From contig CALXMP010000001.1 of NCBI GenBank assembly GCA_944389505.1, positions 248,001-312,000 on the forward strand: 64,000 nt of DNA, in the 5' to 3' direction. A program made the position numbers and the translations under genes. The stretch comes from an uncultured Spirochaetaceae bacterium (GTDB lineage Bacteria > Spirochaetota > Spirochaetia > Sphaerochaetales > Sphaerochaetaceae). Shown here piece after piece: positions 35,768 through 44,386 of this stretch. The stretch's first letter is position 1, and the number at the start of each line of letters is the position of its first letter. The notes beneath the pieces were generated by a model. The model saw only the letters and a list, made by a program, of their open reading frames with translations, did no database searches and had not been told where the DNA came from.

Positions 35768-38700
35768 TTGGGTTTCATACATCTTCACAACCACACTGAT
35801 TATTCGCTTCTGGATGGAGCTGCTTCCATTCCAAGGTATATAGAGAAGGCAAGAGCATGCGGCATGACATCGCTGGCTATAACAGACCATGGCAACATGT
35901 TCGGAGCGGTGACATTCTACAAGGCATGCAAGGCAAATGGCATCAACCCGATAATCGGGTGCGAGTTCTACATCAATCCGAAGGACAGGAGGGACAGATC
36001 ACCCTCCTCTGAGGGCAACAGATATTACCATCTGATTCTCCTTGCGATGAGCGATAAAGGATACCATAACCTGATGGAGCTCAACTCCATCGCATACAAG
36101 GAGGGGTTCTACTACAAACCAAGGATCGATGATGAGACTCTCTCCTCCCATAGCGAGGACCTGATATGCCTCTCAGCCTGCATTGCCGGTGAGATACCCC
36201 AGCATCTTCTCAGGGATGACTATGAAAAGGCGAAGGAAAGAGCCAGCTGGTTCAAGAATCTCTTCGGGGACAGATACTACCTTGAGCTCCAGGACCATGG
36301 GCTTCCAGAGCAGAAGAGAATAAATCCCCTCCTCGCAAGGCTCTCAAAGGAGCTGGATATTCCCCTTGTCTGCACCAATGATATCCACTACATCGAGAAG
36401 GATGACTGGAACGCCCACGATACCCTTCTCTGCATCGGAACGGCTTCAAAGAAGAATGATACGAACAGGCTGAGATACAAGGAAGGTGAGTTCTATTTCA
36501 GGACTCCGGAGGAGATGGAGGCGCTTTTCTCATGGTGCCCTGAGGCTGTGGAGAATACAGGGAAGATAGCTGAGAGATGCCAGATTGAGATCAACTTCCC
36601 AGGTCCTATCCTTCCCAAGTGCCAGATACCAGAGGAGTTCAAGTCAGATGCGGAGTATCTCACATTCCTGGCAAATGAAGGATTGAGAAAGAGGTACGCG
36701 GTCGTCACGGATGAGCTGCAGAAAAGACTGGACTACGAGCTCGGGATCATCATACAGATGGACTTCCCTGCCTACTTCCTCATTGTCCGGGATTACATCC
36801 ACTGGGCAAAGACCCACGGGATTCCTGTCGGACCGGGACGAGGAAGCGGCGCTGGTTCCCTTGTCGCATATTCGATAACGATCACCGATGTCGATCCGAT
36901 AAAGTACAACCTGCTCTTCGAGAGGTTCCTCAATCCTGAACGCGTATCGCTCCCTGATTTCGATGTTGACTTCTGCTTCGAAGGCAGGAGCCAGGTAATC
37001 GACTATGTTACAGAGCATTACGGCAAGGACAGGGTTGGACAGATCATCACGTTCGGAACGCTCAAGCCAAAGGCTGTTGTAAAGGATGTTGCCCGTGTCC
37101 TTGATATCCCATACGAGGAATCCAACAAGATCTGTTCCCTGATTCCAGAAGATCCCAAGATGACGCTGGCAAAGGCATTCGACGAAGAACCGAGGCTCAA
37201 GGAGATAGAGAGCCGCGGCGGAATCTACGCAGAGCTCTTCGACACAGCCCGCCGTCTTGAGGGACTGAGCAGGCACTCCTCCCTCCATGCCGCAGGCGTT
37301 GTCATCGGCAGGGAGAATCTTGACCACTATGTGCCTCTCTATGCAGATCCGAAGACGGGAGCGATCTCCACGCAGTATACGATGACCCAGATAGAGGAAT
37401 GCGGACTCGTGAAGATGGACTTCCTCGGGCTGAAGACCCTCACTCTGATAAAGCATACTGTTGAGCTGATACGGAAGCGCGTGCCCGATTTCGATATCAA
37501 CAAGATCGATGAGACGGACAAGAAGACGTTCGACATGCTCGACCGGGGAGATTCTAAGTGCGTGTTCCAGTTCGAATCCGACGGAATGGCGAATATCCTG
37601 AAACGTGAGCATCCTACGACAATCGAGGAGCTGGTAGCTCTCAACGCGCTCTACAGGCCGGGTCCTATGCAGTTCATCGATCAGTACATCGATTCGAAGC
37701 TCGGCAAGAGAGAGATTGAATACCCCGATCCATGCCTTGAAGATGTCCTGAAGGAGACATATGGAGTCATCGTCTATCAGGAGCAGGTAATGAAGGTTGC
37801 CCAGATCATTGCAGGCTATACGCTCGGTCAGGCAGATATCCTCAGGAGGATAATGGGCAAGAAGAAGAAAGACAAGCTTGCTGAGGAGCTCGTGAAGTTC
37901 AAGGCCGGAGCTGTAAAGAACGGCTTTACGGAAGCGCATGCCGAGGAGATATTCCACATTCTGGAACCATTCGCCGGGTATGGATTCAACAAGTCACATG
38001 CTGTTGCATACTCTGTCGTAGCGTACCAGACGGCTTTCCTGAAAGCCAATTACCCCGCAGAGTTCCTTGCTGCAAACCTCACGAACGAGATGGGCAATCC
38101 AGTGAAATTCTCGGAGTACCTCAACCTCGCTCCGAAATACGGGCTGAGGATTCTTCCCCCTTCAATCAACAAGTCGGACAAGCACTTCAACGTAGCAGAT
38201 GGGGATATAATCTATGGACTTGCAGGCATAAAAGGAGTTGGAGAAGGTCCGGTGGAGGCAATTGTCAGGGAGAGAGAGGCCAATGGTCCGTACACATCCT
38301 TCATGGAATTCCTGTCCAGGCAGAGCGAAGGTGTCGTGAACTCCAAGATTCTGGATGCGCTTATCAGGGCAGGCGCATTCGATGAGCTCGGCATTGACTC
38401 CGCTACCCTTCTTGCCAATCTTGAGGACGCTCTCAAGTTCGATAAAGCATCGAAGGATACGACAGCATATGGACAGCTTTCGCTCTTCGGGGATGATGAC
38501 GAGACGATGAATGAGTTCAATATGAAACCTGTCGATCCATTCCCGAAGGCTGAGAAGCTCCAGATGGAAAAGGAACTCCTCGGATTCTATATCTCAGGCC
38601 ATCCACTCGATGAATATGAGGACATAATCGCAGCTTCTGTACGCACCAATCTCAGCGATCCATCAACCATACAGCTCGGCAAGCCCTGCTCTCTCATTGC

Positions 38701-39181
38701 AATGGTGACATCCATCAGGCAGGTCGTGACAAAGGAGAAGAAGGAGAAGATGGGTATTTATGCCCTCCAGACAAAGGAAGGCGATACCGATGCTGTGGCA
38801 TTCCCCTCTGTCTATGCGGAACTCCGGGACAGGGTCCAGGAGGACCAGATCTATGGATTCGAGGGATCTTTCAGCAAGAAGGATGCCGATGCGAAGCTAT
38901 CTTTCAGAATAGACAGGGTCTGCCGCCCGGAGGAGCTTAAGCCTGAGTCGGTCAACGCAGTGCACATACAGCTCGGGGGAGAAGGATTCACAGATGATGA
39001 GGCAAAGGACCTTGCAAGGACACTGAAGGACAACGAAGGCTATACAACGGTATTCATCACGATGAAGAACCATCCTGATGAGCAGCTGCAGACAGGTCCG
39101 TCATGCTTCGTCAGCTATTCACAGAAGCTCCTTCTGACCCTGAAAAACATGGACATTGTCGATAAGGTCTGGGTTTCTTAA
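35768..39181 (+). CDS. dnaE: DNA polymerase III subunit alpha
   Basis: 1137 aa replicative polymerase. The N-terminal PHP domain begins HLHNHTDYSLLDGA. The catalytic aspartates are in LPDFDVDFCF near residue 400; PVGPGRGSGAGSLVAYS and SLHAAGVVIG are further polymerase-core motifs. The helix-hairpin-helix (GLAGIKGVGEGPVEA) is near residue 820 and the C-terminal OB fold near 970-1060. The start is a TTG preceded by GGAG six bases upstream; no ATG suits the PHP start. Length and domain order fit DnaE1. Confidence 0.96.
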   Translation: MGFIHLHNHTDYSLLDGAASIPRYIEKARACGMTSLAITDHGNMFGAVTFYKACKANGINPIIGCEFYINPKDRRDRSPSSEGNRYYHLILLAMSDKGYHNLMELNSIAYKEGFYYKPRIDDETLSSHSEDLICLSACIAGEIPQHLLRDDYEKAKERASWFKNLFGDRYYLELQDHGLPEQKRINPLLARLSKELDIPLVCTNDIHYIEKDDWNAHDTLLCIGTASKKNDTNRLRYKEGEFYFRTPEEMEALFSWCPEAVENTGKIAERCQIEINFPGPILPKCQIPEEFKSDAEYLTFLANEGLRKRYAVVTDELQKRLDYELGIIIQMDFPAYFLIVRDYIHWAKTHGIPVGPGRGSGAGSLVAYSITITDVDPIKYNLLFERFLNPERVSLPDFDVDFCFEGRSQVIDYVTEHYGKDRVGQIITFGTLKPKAVVKDVARVLDIPYEESNKICSLIPEDPKMTLAKAFDEEPRLKEIESRGGIYAELFDTARRLEGLSRHSSLHAAGVVIGRENLDHYVPLYADPKTGAISTQYTMTQIEECGLVKMDFLGLKTLTLIKHTVELIRKRVPDFDINKIDETDKKTFDMLDRGDSKCVFQFESDGMANILKREHPTTIEELVALNALYRPGPMQFIDQYIDSKLGKREIEYPDPCLEDVLKETYGVIVYQEQVMKVAQIIAGYTLGQADILRRIMGKKKKDKLAEELVKFKAGAVKNGFTEAHAEEIFHILEPFAGYGFNKSHAVAYSVVAYQTAFLKANYPAEFLAANLTNEMGNPVKFSEYLNLAPKYGLRILPPSINKSDKHFNVADGDIIYGLAGIKGVGEGPVEAIVREREANGPYTSFMEFLSRQSEGVVNSKILDALIRAGAFDELGIDSATLLANLEDALKFDKASKDTTAYGQLSLFGDDDETMNEFNMKPVDPFPKAEKLQMEKELLGFYISGHPLDEYEDIIAASVRTNLSDPSTIQLGKPCSLIAMVTSIRQVVTKEKKEKMGIYALQTKEGDTDAVAFPSVYAELRDRVQEDQIYGFEGSFSKKDADAKLSFRIDRVCRPEELKPESVNAVHIQLGGEGFTDDEAKDLARTLKDNEGYTTVFITMKNHPDEQLQTGPSCFVSYSQKLLLTLKNMDIVDKVWVS

Positions 39182-39201
39182 CTTATGGAGAGGAGATGTA
39201 T

Positions 39202-39795
39202 ATGTATTTTCTCATGAAGGCAGCTCTTTTCTTCTCAAGGCTTATCGCGCTGTACTCATTCCTGATATGGATCAGGATATTCATATCGTGGGTGGTTCCG
39301 TATCCGAGGCCGGGTTCATTCACCTACTACCTAGGACGCATCGTCGATCCATATCTCGGGCTTTTCCGCTCTGAGAAGGCCAGAATCGGCGTCCTCGATT
39401 TCTCCCCGATCATAGCGGTAGGAATCCTTGCCATATTCCAGTCGATACTCCAGGTCTATGGCACATTCGGCTTCCTTACATTCGGATACATACTAGCTGT
39501 GGTGATACAGGCAATCTGGAGCTATGGGATATCTGTATTCCTCTGGATATCGATAATCTCTCTTATATTCAGCACGATAGCCTCGTTCTCACGCAATCCA
39601 ATGATGTACAATATGGCGAACAACATGCAGGCCATGCCCCATCTGAAGGAAGCGGTAAGAAGGTGCTTTGGCGCCCGCATCGTCAGGGAGAGCGTCGTGA
39701 ATATAATCACGCTGGCAATAACCCTCCTCATGAACTTCGTCGGGAAGAACATCTTCATCATTCTCAGCAATCTTGCGCTGAGGATACCATTCTGA
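39202..39795 (+). CDS. YggT family membrane protein
   Basis: 197 aa with two YggT repeats. Each has the pattern of hydrophobic helix, then IRIFISWVVPYPRPGSF, then DPYLGLFR, in the first half; the second is more diverged. Function is unsettled; YggT proteins are linked to cell division or osmotic stress in some bacteria. Two ATGs are close together (39196, 39202); AGGAG abuts the first and is six bases from the second, so the second is favoured. Between dnaE and recG on one strand. Confidence 0.82.
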   Translation: MYFLMKAALFFSRLIALYSFLIWIRIFISWVVPYPRPGSFTYYLGRIVDPYLGLFRSEKARIGVLDFSPIIAVGILAIFQSILQVYGTFGFLTFGYILAVVIQAIWSYGISVFLWISIISLIFSTIASFSRNPMMYNMANNMQAMPHLKEAVRRCFGARIVRESVVNIITLAITLLMNFVGKNIFIILSNLALRIPF

Positions 39796-39798
39796 GCT

Positions 39799-41820
39799 AT
39801 GAGAACGGATGGAAGGATAACCGACGTTCCCGGAATCGGGAAGAAAAGCGCGGCAGAGCTCGGTACAGTAGGGATACACACTCTCCGCGACATGGTTCTC
39901 TTTCCGCCAAGGGCTTATGATGACAGGAGAGAGGAAAGAAATCTCTCCGATACCACACCAGACAACCCATCCATAGCCTGCCGCATAACCGTCATCTCGC
40001 ATTCGCAGTTCCCATCAAAACGTTCGGGGATGACACTGAAGGCAACCTGCGTCGATAATGATGGAAGAAGGATTGAGCTCCTCTGCTTCAACAGACCATT
40101 CATGAAGGATATGCTCAAGCTCGGATCATCATGGTACATAACGGCCTCCGCAGTAGAGAGAAACAGGAATGGCGTCTATTCCACAGCATCATTCGAACTT
40201 AAGAGGACAAAGGAGGAAGCCGGCATAGGAAGGATTCTTCCGGTCTATCCCCTCACAGGGAGCATAACCGAGAAGATGATGAGGAATGCCTCCTCCTATG
40301 CTCTTGATGCACTGTCACCATTCGAGGATGAACTGCCATATGATATCTACAGGCGATACTCATTGATGCACCATGATGATGCATATAGGTGCATACACTA
40401 CCCCTCTGACGATACGGATATCAAAGAAGCGAGAAGAACACTGGCCTTCACAGAGCTGATGCTGATGGAGCTCTCGATACTGCGGGGCAGGGAGCATGGA
40501 AAGAAAGTACCTGGCAAGGTCTCAAAGCTGGAGGAGAAGCTTATCTCATCGCTTCCGTTCCAGCTGACAGCTGATCAGCAGGAGGCGGCTTCGGAAATAC
40601 GGGCTGATCTCGATTCCAATCGCCCTATGAACAGACTTCTTCAGGGAGATGTAGGATCTGGAAAGACCCTCGTCGCATGGCTGGCTGCACTGCATGAGAT
40701 AGCGAAGGGAAATCAGGTCGCATTCATGGCTCCCACAGAGCTTCTGGCGAGACAGCATGCAGAAGGAGCGGCAGAGCTTCTGTCATCTGCAGGAATAAGA
40801 ATCGCATTCCTGACAGGAAGCGTTAAAGGCCAGAGCAGGAGGCTCCTTCTGGAGTCGCTCAGGGAAGGCACAACCGACCTCGTTGTCGGTACGCATGCGC
40901 TATTCTCCGAGGATGTGGCTTTCAGATGCCTGAAGCTTGTCATAATCGATGAGCAGCATAGATTCGGCGTGCAGCAGAGAGAAGCCCTTAAAGCAAAAGG
41001 CCTTGATGCGTCCATACTATCCATGACCGCAACACCTATCCCACGTACGCTCGCGCTGACGCTCTTTGCAGATCTCGATGTCTCTACGCTCCATACAATG
41101 CCTTCAGGTAGGATTCCCGTAAGGACATATCTTGTCAGCGACAGGAACAGGGAGAATATGTATCAGTCCATCGCGGTGGAGTTCCAGCGTGGCCATCAGG
41201 CATATTTTGTCTATCCGAGGATCGATGACGAGGGAGAAAGCGACCTCAGGGATGTCACGCATATGCATGAGGAGCTTCAGGCAAAGTATCCGGGCATTCC
41301 CTCAGCGCTTATCCACTCAAAGCTTCCTGAGGAGGATAAGATCCGCATACTGCATGATTTCAGGGCCAAGAAGATCATGTACCTCGTGGCAACATCGGTT
41401 GTCGAAGTCGGTATCGATATCCCCGATGCGACATGCATGGTGATTGAGCATGCAGATATCTTCGGCCTTGCGGCTCTCCATCAGCTCCGGGGCCGAGTCG
41501 GGCGCAGCACACTCCCCTCCTATTGCTTCCTTGTTTTCGGGGATAGGCTCTCAGCGGAGGCAAAGGCAAGGCTATCCGTCATGAAGGAGACAAACGATGG
41601 ATTCCGGATTGCGGAGAAGGACCTTGAGATAAGAGGACCGGGAGAGATGGCAGGTGACAGACAATCGGGATTTTTACGCCTGCGCTTTGCATCCCTTACC
41701 TCCGACCTAGATCTGATTGAGGATGCGAGGAAGGAAGCTGAAAGAATCGCAGCAGAAGACCCGGGGCTTCTGAGAATAGATAACGCCCCTCTGAGGATAG
41801 CTCTCAGCAAGCAGGGATGA
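39799..41820 (+). CDS. recG: ATP-dependent DNA helicase RecG
   Basis: 673 aa. An N-terminal wedge/OB domain starts after ITDVPGIGKKSAAELG. Helicase motif I is LLQGDVGSGKTLVAW, motif II DEQHRFGVQQR, motif III SMTATPIPRTLALT, motif VI LHQLRGRVGRS, and the TRG-like C-terminus is present. Remodels stalled forks and branched DNA. It starts 3 bp after yggT. Confidence 0.95.
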   Translation: MRTDGRITDVPGIGKKSAAELGTVGIHTLRDMVLFPPRAYDDRREERNLSDTTPDNPSIACRITVISHSQFPSKRSGMTLKATCVDNDGRRIELLCFNRPFMKDMLKLGSSWYITASAVERNRNGVYSTASFELKRTKEEAGIGRILPVYPLTGSITEKMMRNASSYALDALSPFEDELPYDIYRRYSLMHHDDAYRCIHYPSDDTDIKEARRTLAFTELMLMELSILRGREHGKKVPGKVSKLEEKLISSLPFQLTADQQEAASEIRADLDSNRPMNRLLQGDVGSGKTLVAWLAALHEIAKGNQVAFMAPTELLARQHAEGAAELLSSAGIRIAFLTGSVKGQSRRLLLESLREGTTDLVVGTHALFSEDVAFRCLKLVIIDEQHRFGVQQREALKAKGLDASILSMTATPIPRTLALTLFADLDVSTLHTMPSGRIPVRTYLVSDRNRENMYQSIAVEFQRGHQAYFVYPRIDDEGESDLRDVTHMHEELQAKYPGIPSALIHSKLPEEDKIRILHDFRAKKIMYLVATSVVEVGIDIPDATCMVIEHADIFGLAALHQLRGRVGRSTLPSYCFLVFGDRLSAEAKARLSVMKETNDGFRIAEKDLEIRGPGEMAGDRQSGFLRLRFASLTSDLDLIEDARKEAERIAAEDPGLLRIDNAPLRIALSKQG

Positions 41821-41831
41821 GGGAACCTGGA

Positions 41832-42452
41832 TCACAAGAGACGGTATCTACCCTTCCCTATACGCATGATAAGCCCTTTCTCACACAAGGCAGAGAGAGA
41901 CCGCTGAAGCTGCCTTCTGCTGCATCTGAGCATGTACATAGCCTTCCCGACTCCATCCAGTACGCCTTCCGGACAGAAATCTCTCAAATACCGCAGAAGC
42001 CTGTCCTCGACAGCTCCTTCCACACCCTCAATCGATACGAACATGGAGAATTTATCCGCTATCGACATAAGAAGCATATAGAGAAAGCGCGGATCTGCCA
42101 TGAGGCGGGATCTGCTCTGTCCTGAATGGAGAACGATGCATATCATTGCGGTTCTTGCCTCCACATAGAATGGAGTGCCTCCCGTACCGATGAATTCAAA
42201 GTCCCCGATGATTCCTGGAGCAGAGACAAGTGCGACGGGATTGAGCGATCCATCCTGTCTTATCCCGTATATCTCCCCGCTACCCTCTGCGATGAACATC
42301 AGATTATCGGCAGGCTTATCAGGGGATGTGATTATCTCGCCTTTGCCATATATGCGGACCGAGAACTCCAATCCGGATGTAAAAAAGCTATCCTGCACAC
42401 CGCTTCTTTGCAGCCAATCCAATACTGTAGCGGAATCCTTCCTCTCTTCCAT
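41832..42452 (-). CDS. Crp/Fnr family transcriptional regulator
   Basis: 206 aa. The N-terminal cyclic-nucleotide-binding-type beta barrel (about 20-120: YGKGEIITSPDKPADNLMFIAEGSGEIYG) is followed by a dimer helix and a C-terminal winged helix with CSRRQLQRSLSALCEKGLI as recognition region. No FNR cysteine cluster, and the cAMP pocket residues are not obvious, so the ligand is unknown (YeiL/CooA-like group possible). A CRP-type 16-bp palindrome lies eight bases before its ATG, shared with the divergent MATE gene. Confidence 0.85.
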   Translation of the reverse strand: MEERKDSATVLDWLQRSGVQDSFFTSGLEFSVRIYGKGEIITSPDKPADNLMFIAEGSGEIYGIRQDGSLNPVALVSAPGIIGDFEFIGTGGTPFYVEARTAMICIVLHSGQSRSRLMADPRFLYMLLMSIADKFSMFVSIEGVEGAVEDRLLRYLRDFCPEGVLDGVGKAMYMLRCSRRQLQRSLSALCEKGLIMRIGKGRYRLL

Positions 42453-42460
42453 GCTTCCAT

Positions 42461-42476
42461 TGTGCCATATGGCACA
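42461..42476. promoter_or_regulatory. CRP-type operator between crp-like and MATE genes
   Basis: TGTGCCATATGGCACA is a perfect 16-bp palindrome with the TGTG-N8-CACA layout of Crp/Fnr sites. It covers the leader of the regulator gene and lies 45 bp before the MATE ATG. Confidence 0.7.
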
Positions 42477-42521
42477 GAAAAAGGAGAGAGGCTTACGGTA
42501 TTTTTCTTCCCGGTAAAAGCT

Positions 42522-43859
42522 ATGGATGAAAACAATATCTTCCTTGATGCTAAGACATCACGTGTCTATCTGAGATTATCGCTGCCGCTTGTGCTGAGCA
42601 TGGTGGTTACGCTTATATACAACCTCGCCGATACATTCTTCGTTGCACGGACCGGGAATACAGATCTTATCGCGGGAGTATCACTCTGCGCGCCGGTATT
42701 CACATTCCTGATGGCAATAGGAAACATATTCGGACAGGGAGGGAGCTCCCTGATATCGAGGCTGATCGGGCAGAATGATACCGAATCATCGAAGCGAGCC
42801 AGTTCATTCTGTTTCTACATCACATTGATCGTAGGCATATGCACAGGCATTGTCATGCTTATATCCAGAGAACCCATCCTCCATCTTCTGGGCTCGGATG
42901 GCATGACCCATGGATATGCCTCTGATTACTACACCCCGCTCATAATCGGAACTCCTGTTGTGATGCTATCGTTCATACATTCGAATCTGCTCCGCTCGGA
43001 AGGGATGGCAAAGGAATCGATGATAGGCACTGTCGGAGGCGCTCTGGTGAATATAATACTCGATCCGCTCCTGATATCCACATTCGGCTATGGCGCGGCA
43101 GGCGCTGCCGTTGCGACAGTGATCGGATATGCTTTCTCGGACATATACTTCCTCATAGCAGTAATGCATAGAAGCAGAGTGCTCTCTGCCTCCCCTCGCA
43201 TGATTGCCATAAAACCGGTCTATGCCGCTGAGATAATCAGGATTGGAATCCCTGCGGCTCTTGCCAATGTCATGCAGAGCTTCACAGCAATCATGACAAA
43301 CCAGTACCTTCTGCCATATGGGAATGACAAGATTGCAGCAATGGGAATCGTACTGAAGGTAAGCATGATTGCTCTCCTTGTGCTCACAGGATTCGCATTC
43401 GGTGCACAGCCTCCGTTCGGATTCTACTTCGGAAGCAATGACAGGAAGAGGCTGAGGGAACTGCTCCGCTTCACGCTATGCTTCATTCTTGCCGTAGCAT
43501 GCGTTATCACGATTCTTATTATCATCTCTGCCCCGATGCTGATGAAGGTATTCGTAGATGACAGCAATATGATAAGAGATGGAGCGCTGATGCTGCGGCT
43601 CCAGGTACTGACAATGCCGCTTGTAGGGATTGTCCTTCTCTCAATGATCATATTCCAGTCCGCAGGGAAGGCCCTGGGATCTTTCGTATTATCGATAAGC
43701 AGGCAGGGAGTGATCTTCTTCCTTGCCCTGCTCATACTCAGCCATGCTGCAGGATACATAGGCATAATAGCATCACAGGCTGCAGCCGATGTACTGACAG
43801 CGATTGCTGCCATAATTCTTTTCCAGGTACAGCTCAGGGACGGATTCAGAATTCAGTGA
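42522..43859 (+). CDS. MATE family efflux transporter
   Basis: 445 aa from MDENNIFLDAKTSRVYLRLS; the longer frame is antisense to the Crp/Fnr gene and rejected. Twelve helices; SMVVTLIYNLADTFFVARTGN in helix 1 and the half-repeat PAALANVMQSFTAIMTNQYL are typical of the NorM/DinF type. Exports drugs or metabolites with Na+ or H+. Divergent from a Crp/Fnr regulator across a palindromic operator, so likely under its control. Confidence 0.9.
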   Translation: MDENNIFLDAKTSRVYLRLSLPLVLSMVVTLIYNLADTFFVARTGNTDLIAGVSLCAPVFTFLMAIGNIFGQGGSSLISRLIGQNDTESSKRASSFCFYITLIVGICTGIVMLISREPILHLLGSDGMTHGYASDYYTPLIIGTPVVMLSFIHSNLLRSEGMAKESMIGTVGGALVNIILDPLLISTFGYGAAGAAVATVIGYAFSDIYFLIAVMHRSRVLSASPRMIAIKPVYAAEIIRIGIPAALANVMQSFTAIMTNQYLLPYGNDKIAAMGIVLKVSMIALLVLTGFAFGAQPPFGFYFGSNDRKRLRELLRFTLCFILAVACVITILIIISAPMLMKVFVDDSNMIRDGALMLRLQVLTMPLVGIVLLSMIIFQSAGKALGSFVLSISRQGVIFFLALLILSHAAGYIGIIASQAAADVLTAIAAIILFQVQLRDGFRIQ

Positions 43860-43883
43860 ACATGACTGGCAAGAATTACCCGC

Positions 43884-43938
43884 TTGCACAAAACAACGAC
43901 TGGCAATATAAGTGATATATCAACAATTGATTTATCAA
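43884..43938 (+). promoter_or_regulatory. marR-ABC operon promoter and interlocked operator
   Basis: TTGCAC (43884-43889), 17-bp spacer, TATAAG (43907-43912). Just downstream, 43919-43938 reads ATCAA-CAA-TTGAT-TT-ATCAA, two overlapping inverted repeats with a shared TTGAT, covering the expected start of transcription: a probable MarR autoregulatory site. Confidence 0.6.
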
Positions 43939-43948
43939 GGATAATGCT

Positions 43949-44386
43949 ATGCCGCTTACTCTCAACCAGCTTCTCTTCAGGACATTCCATGGGAAAGACA
44001 AGATGCTGCAGCCCATCAGGGAAGAGCTTGGTCTTGGCAGAGGACAGCCCCGGGTCCTCTCCTATCTATTAACGTACGGTCCGAGCTCCCAGAGCGACAT
44101 CGCTTCCTATCTGGGGATAGATCCTGCTGCCGTATCACGCATGGCGGAGGCACTGAGGAAGAATGGCTTCCTGACACGCGTTGCCGACGAGGGCTGCAGG
44201 AGGACGAACAGGCTTGAGCTTACTGATAAGGGGATAGAGGCCGCAGAGATATGGACCAGAGAATGCCAGAGCATCGATGAGAAACTGCTGGAAGGATTCT
44301 CTTCATCAGATAAGGAGCAGCTGCGGGGACTTCTTGGGAAGCTGCTCGGCAATATTGAGAGGAGCAGATTATATGAGGAATCTTAA
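43949..44386 (+). CDS. MarR family transcriptional regulator
   Basis: 145 aa winged-helix dimer. LTYGPSSQSDIASYLGIDPAAVSRMAEALRKNGFL is the HTH and RRTNRLELTDKG the wing region. Usually a repressor released by small aromatic compounds or oxidants. Its 3' end overlaps the ABC exporter gene by 14 bp: regulator and pump form one operon. Confidence 0.9.
   Translation: MPLTLNQLLFRTFHGKDKMLQPIREELGLGRGQPRVLSYLLTYGPSSQSDIASYLGIDPAAVSRMAEALRKNGFLTRVADEGCRRTNRLELTDKGIEAAEIWTRECQSIDEKLLEGFSSSDKEQLRGLLGKLLGNIERSRLYEES

Noticed and set aside
42126-42521. N-terminal extension of the MATE protein
   Set aside because: It is antisense to the Crp/Fnr gene and covers the operator; the MATE fold starts at 42522.
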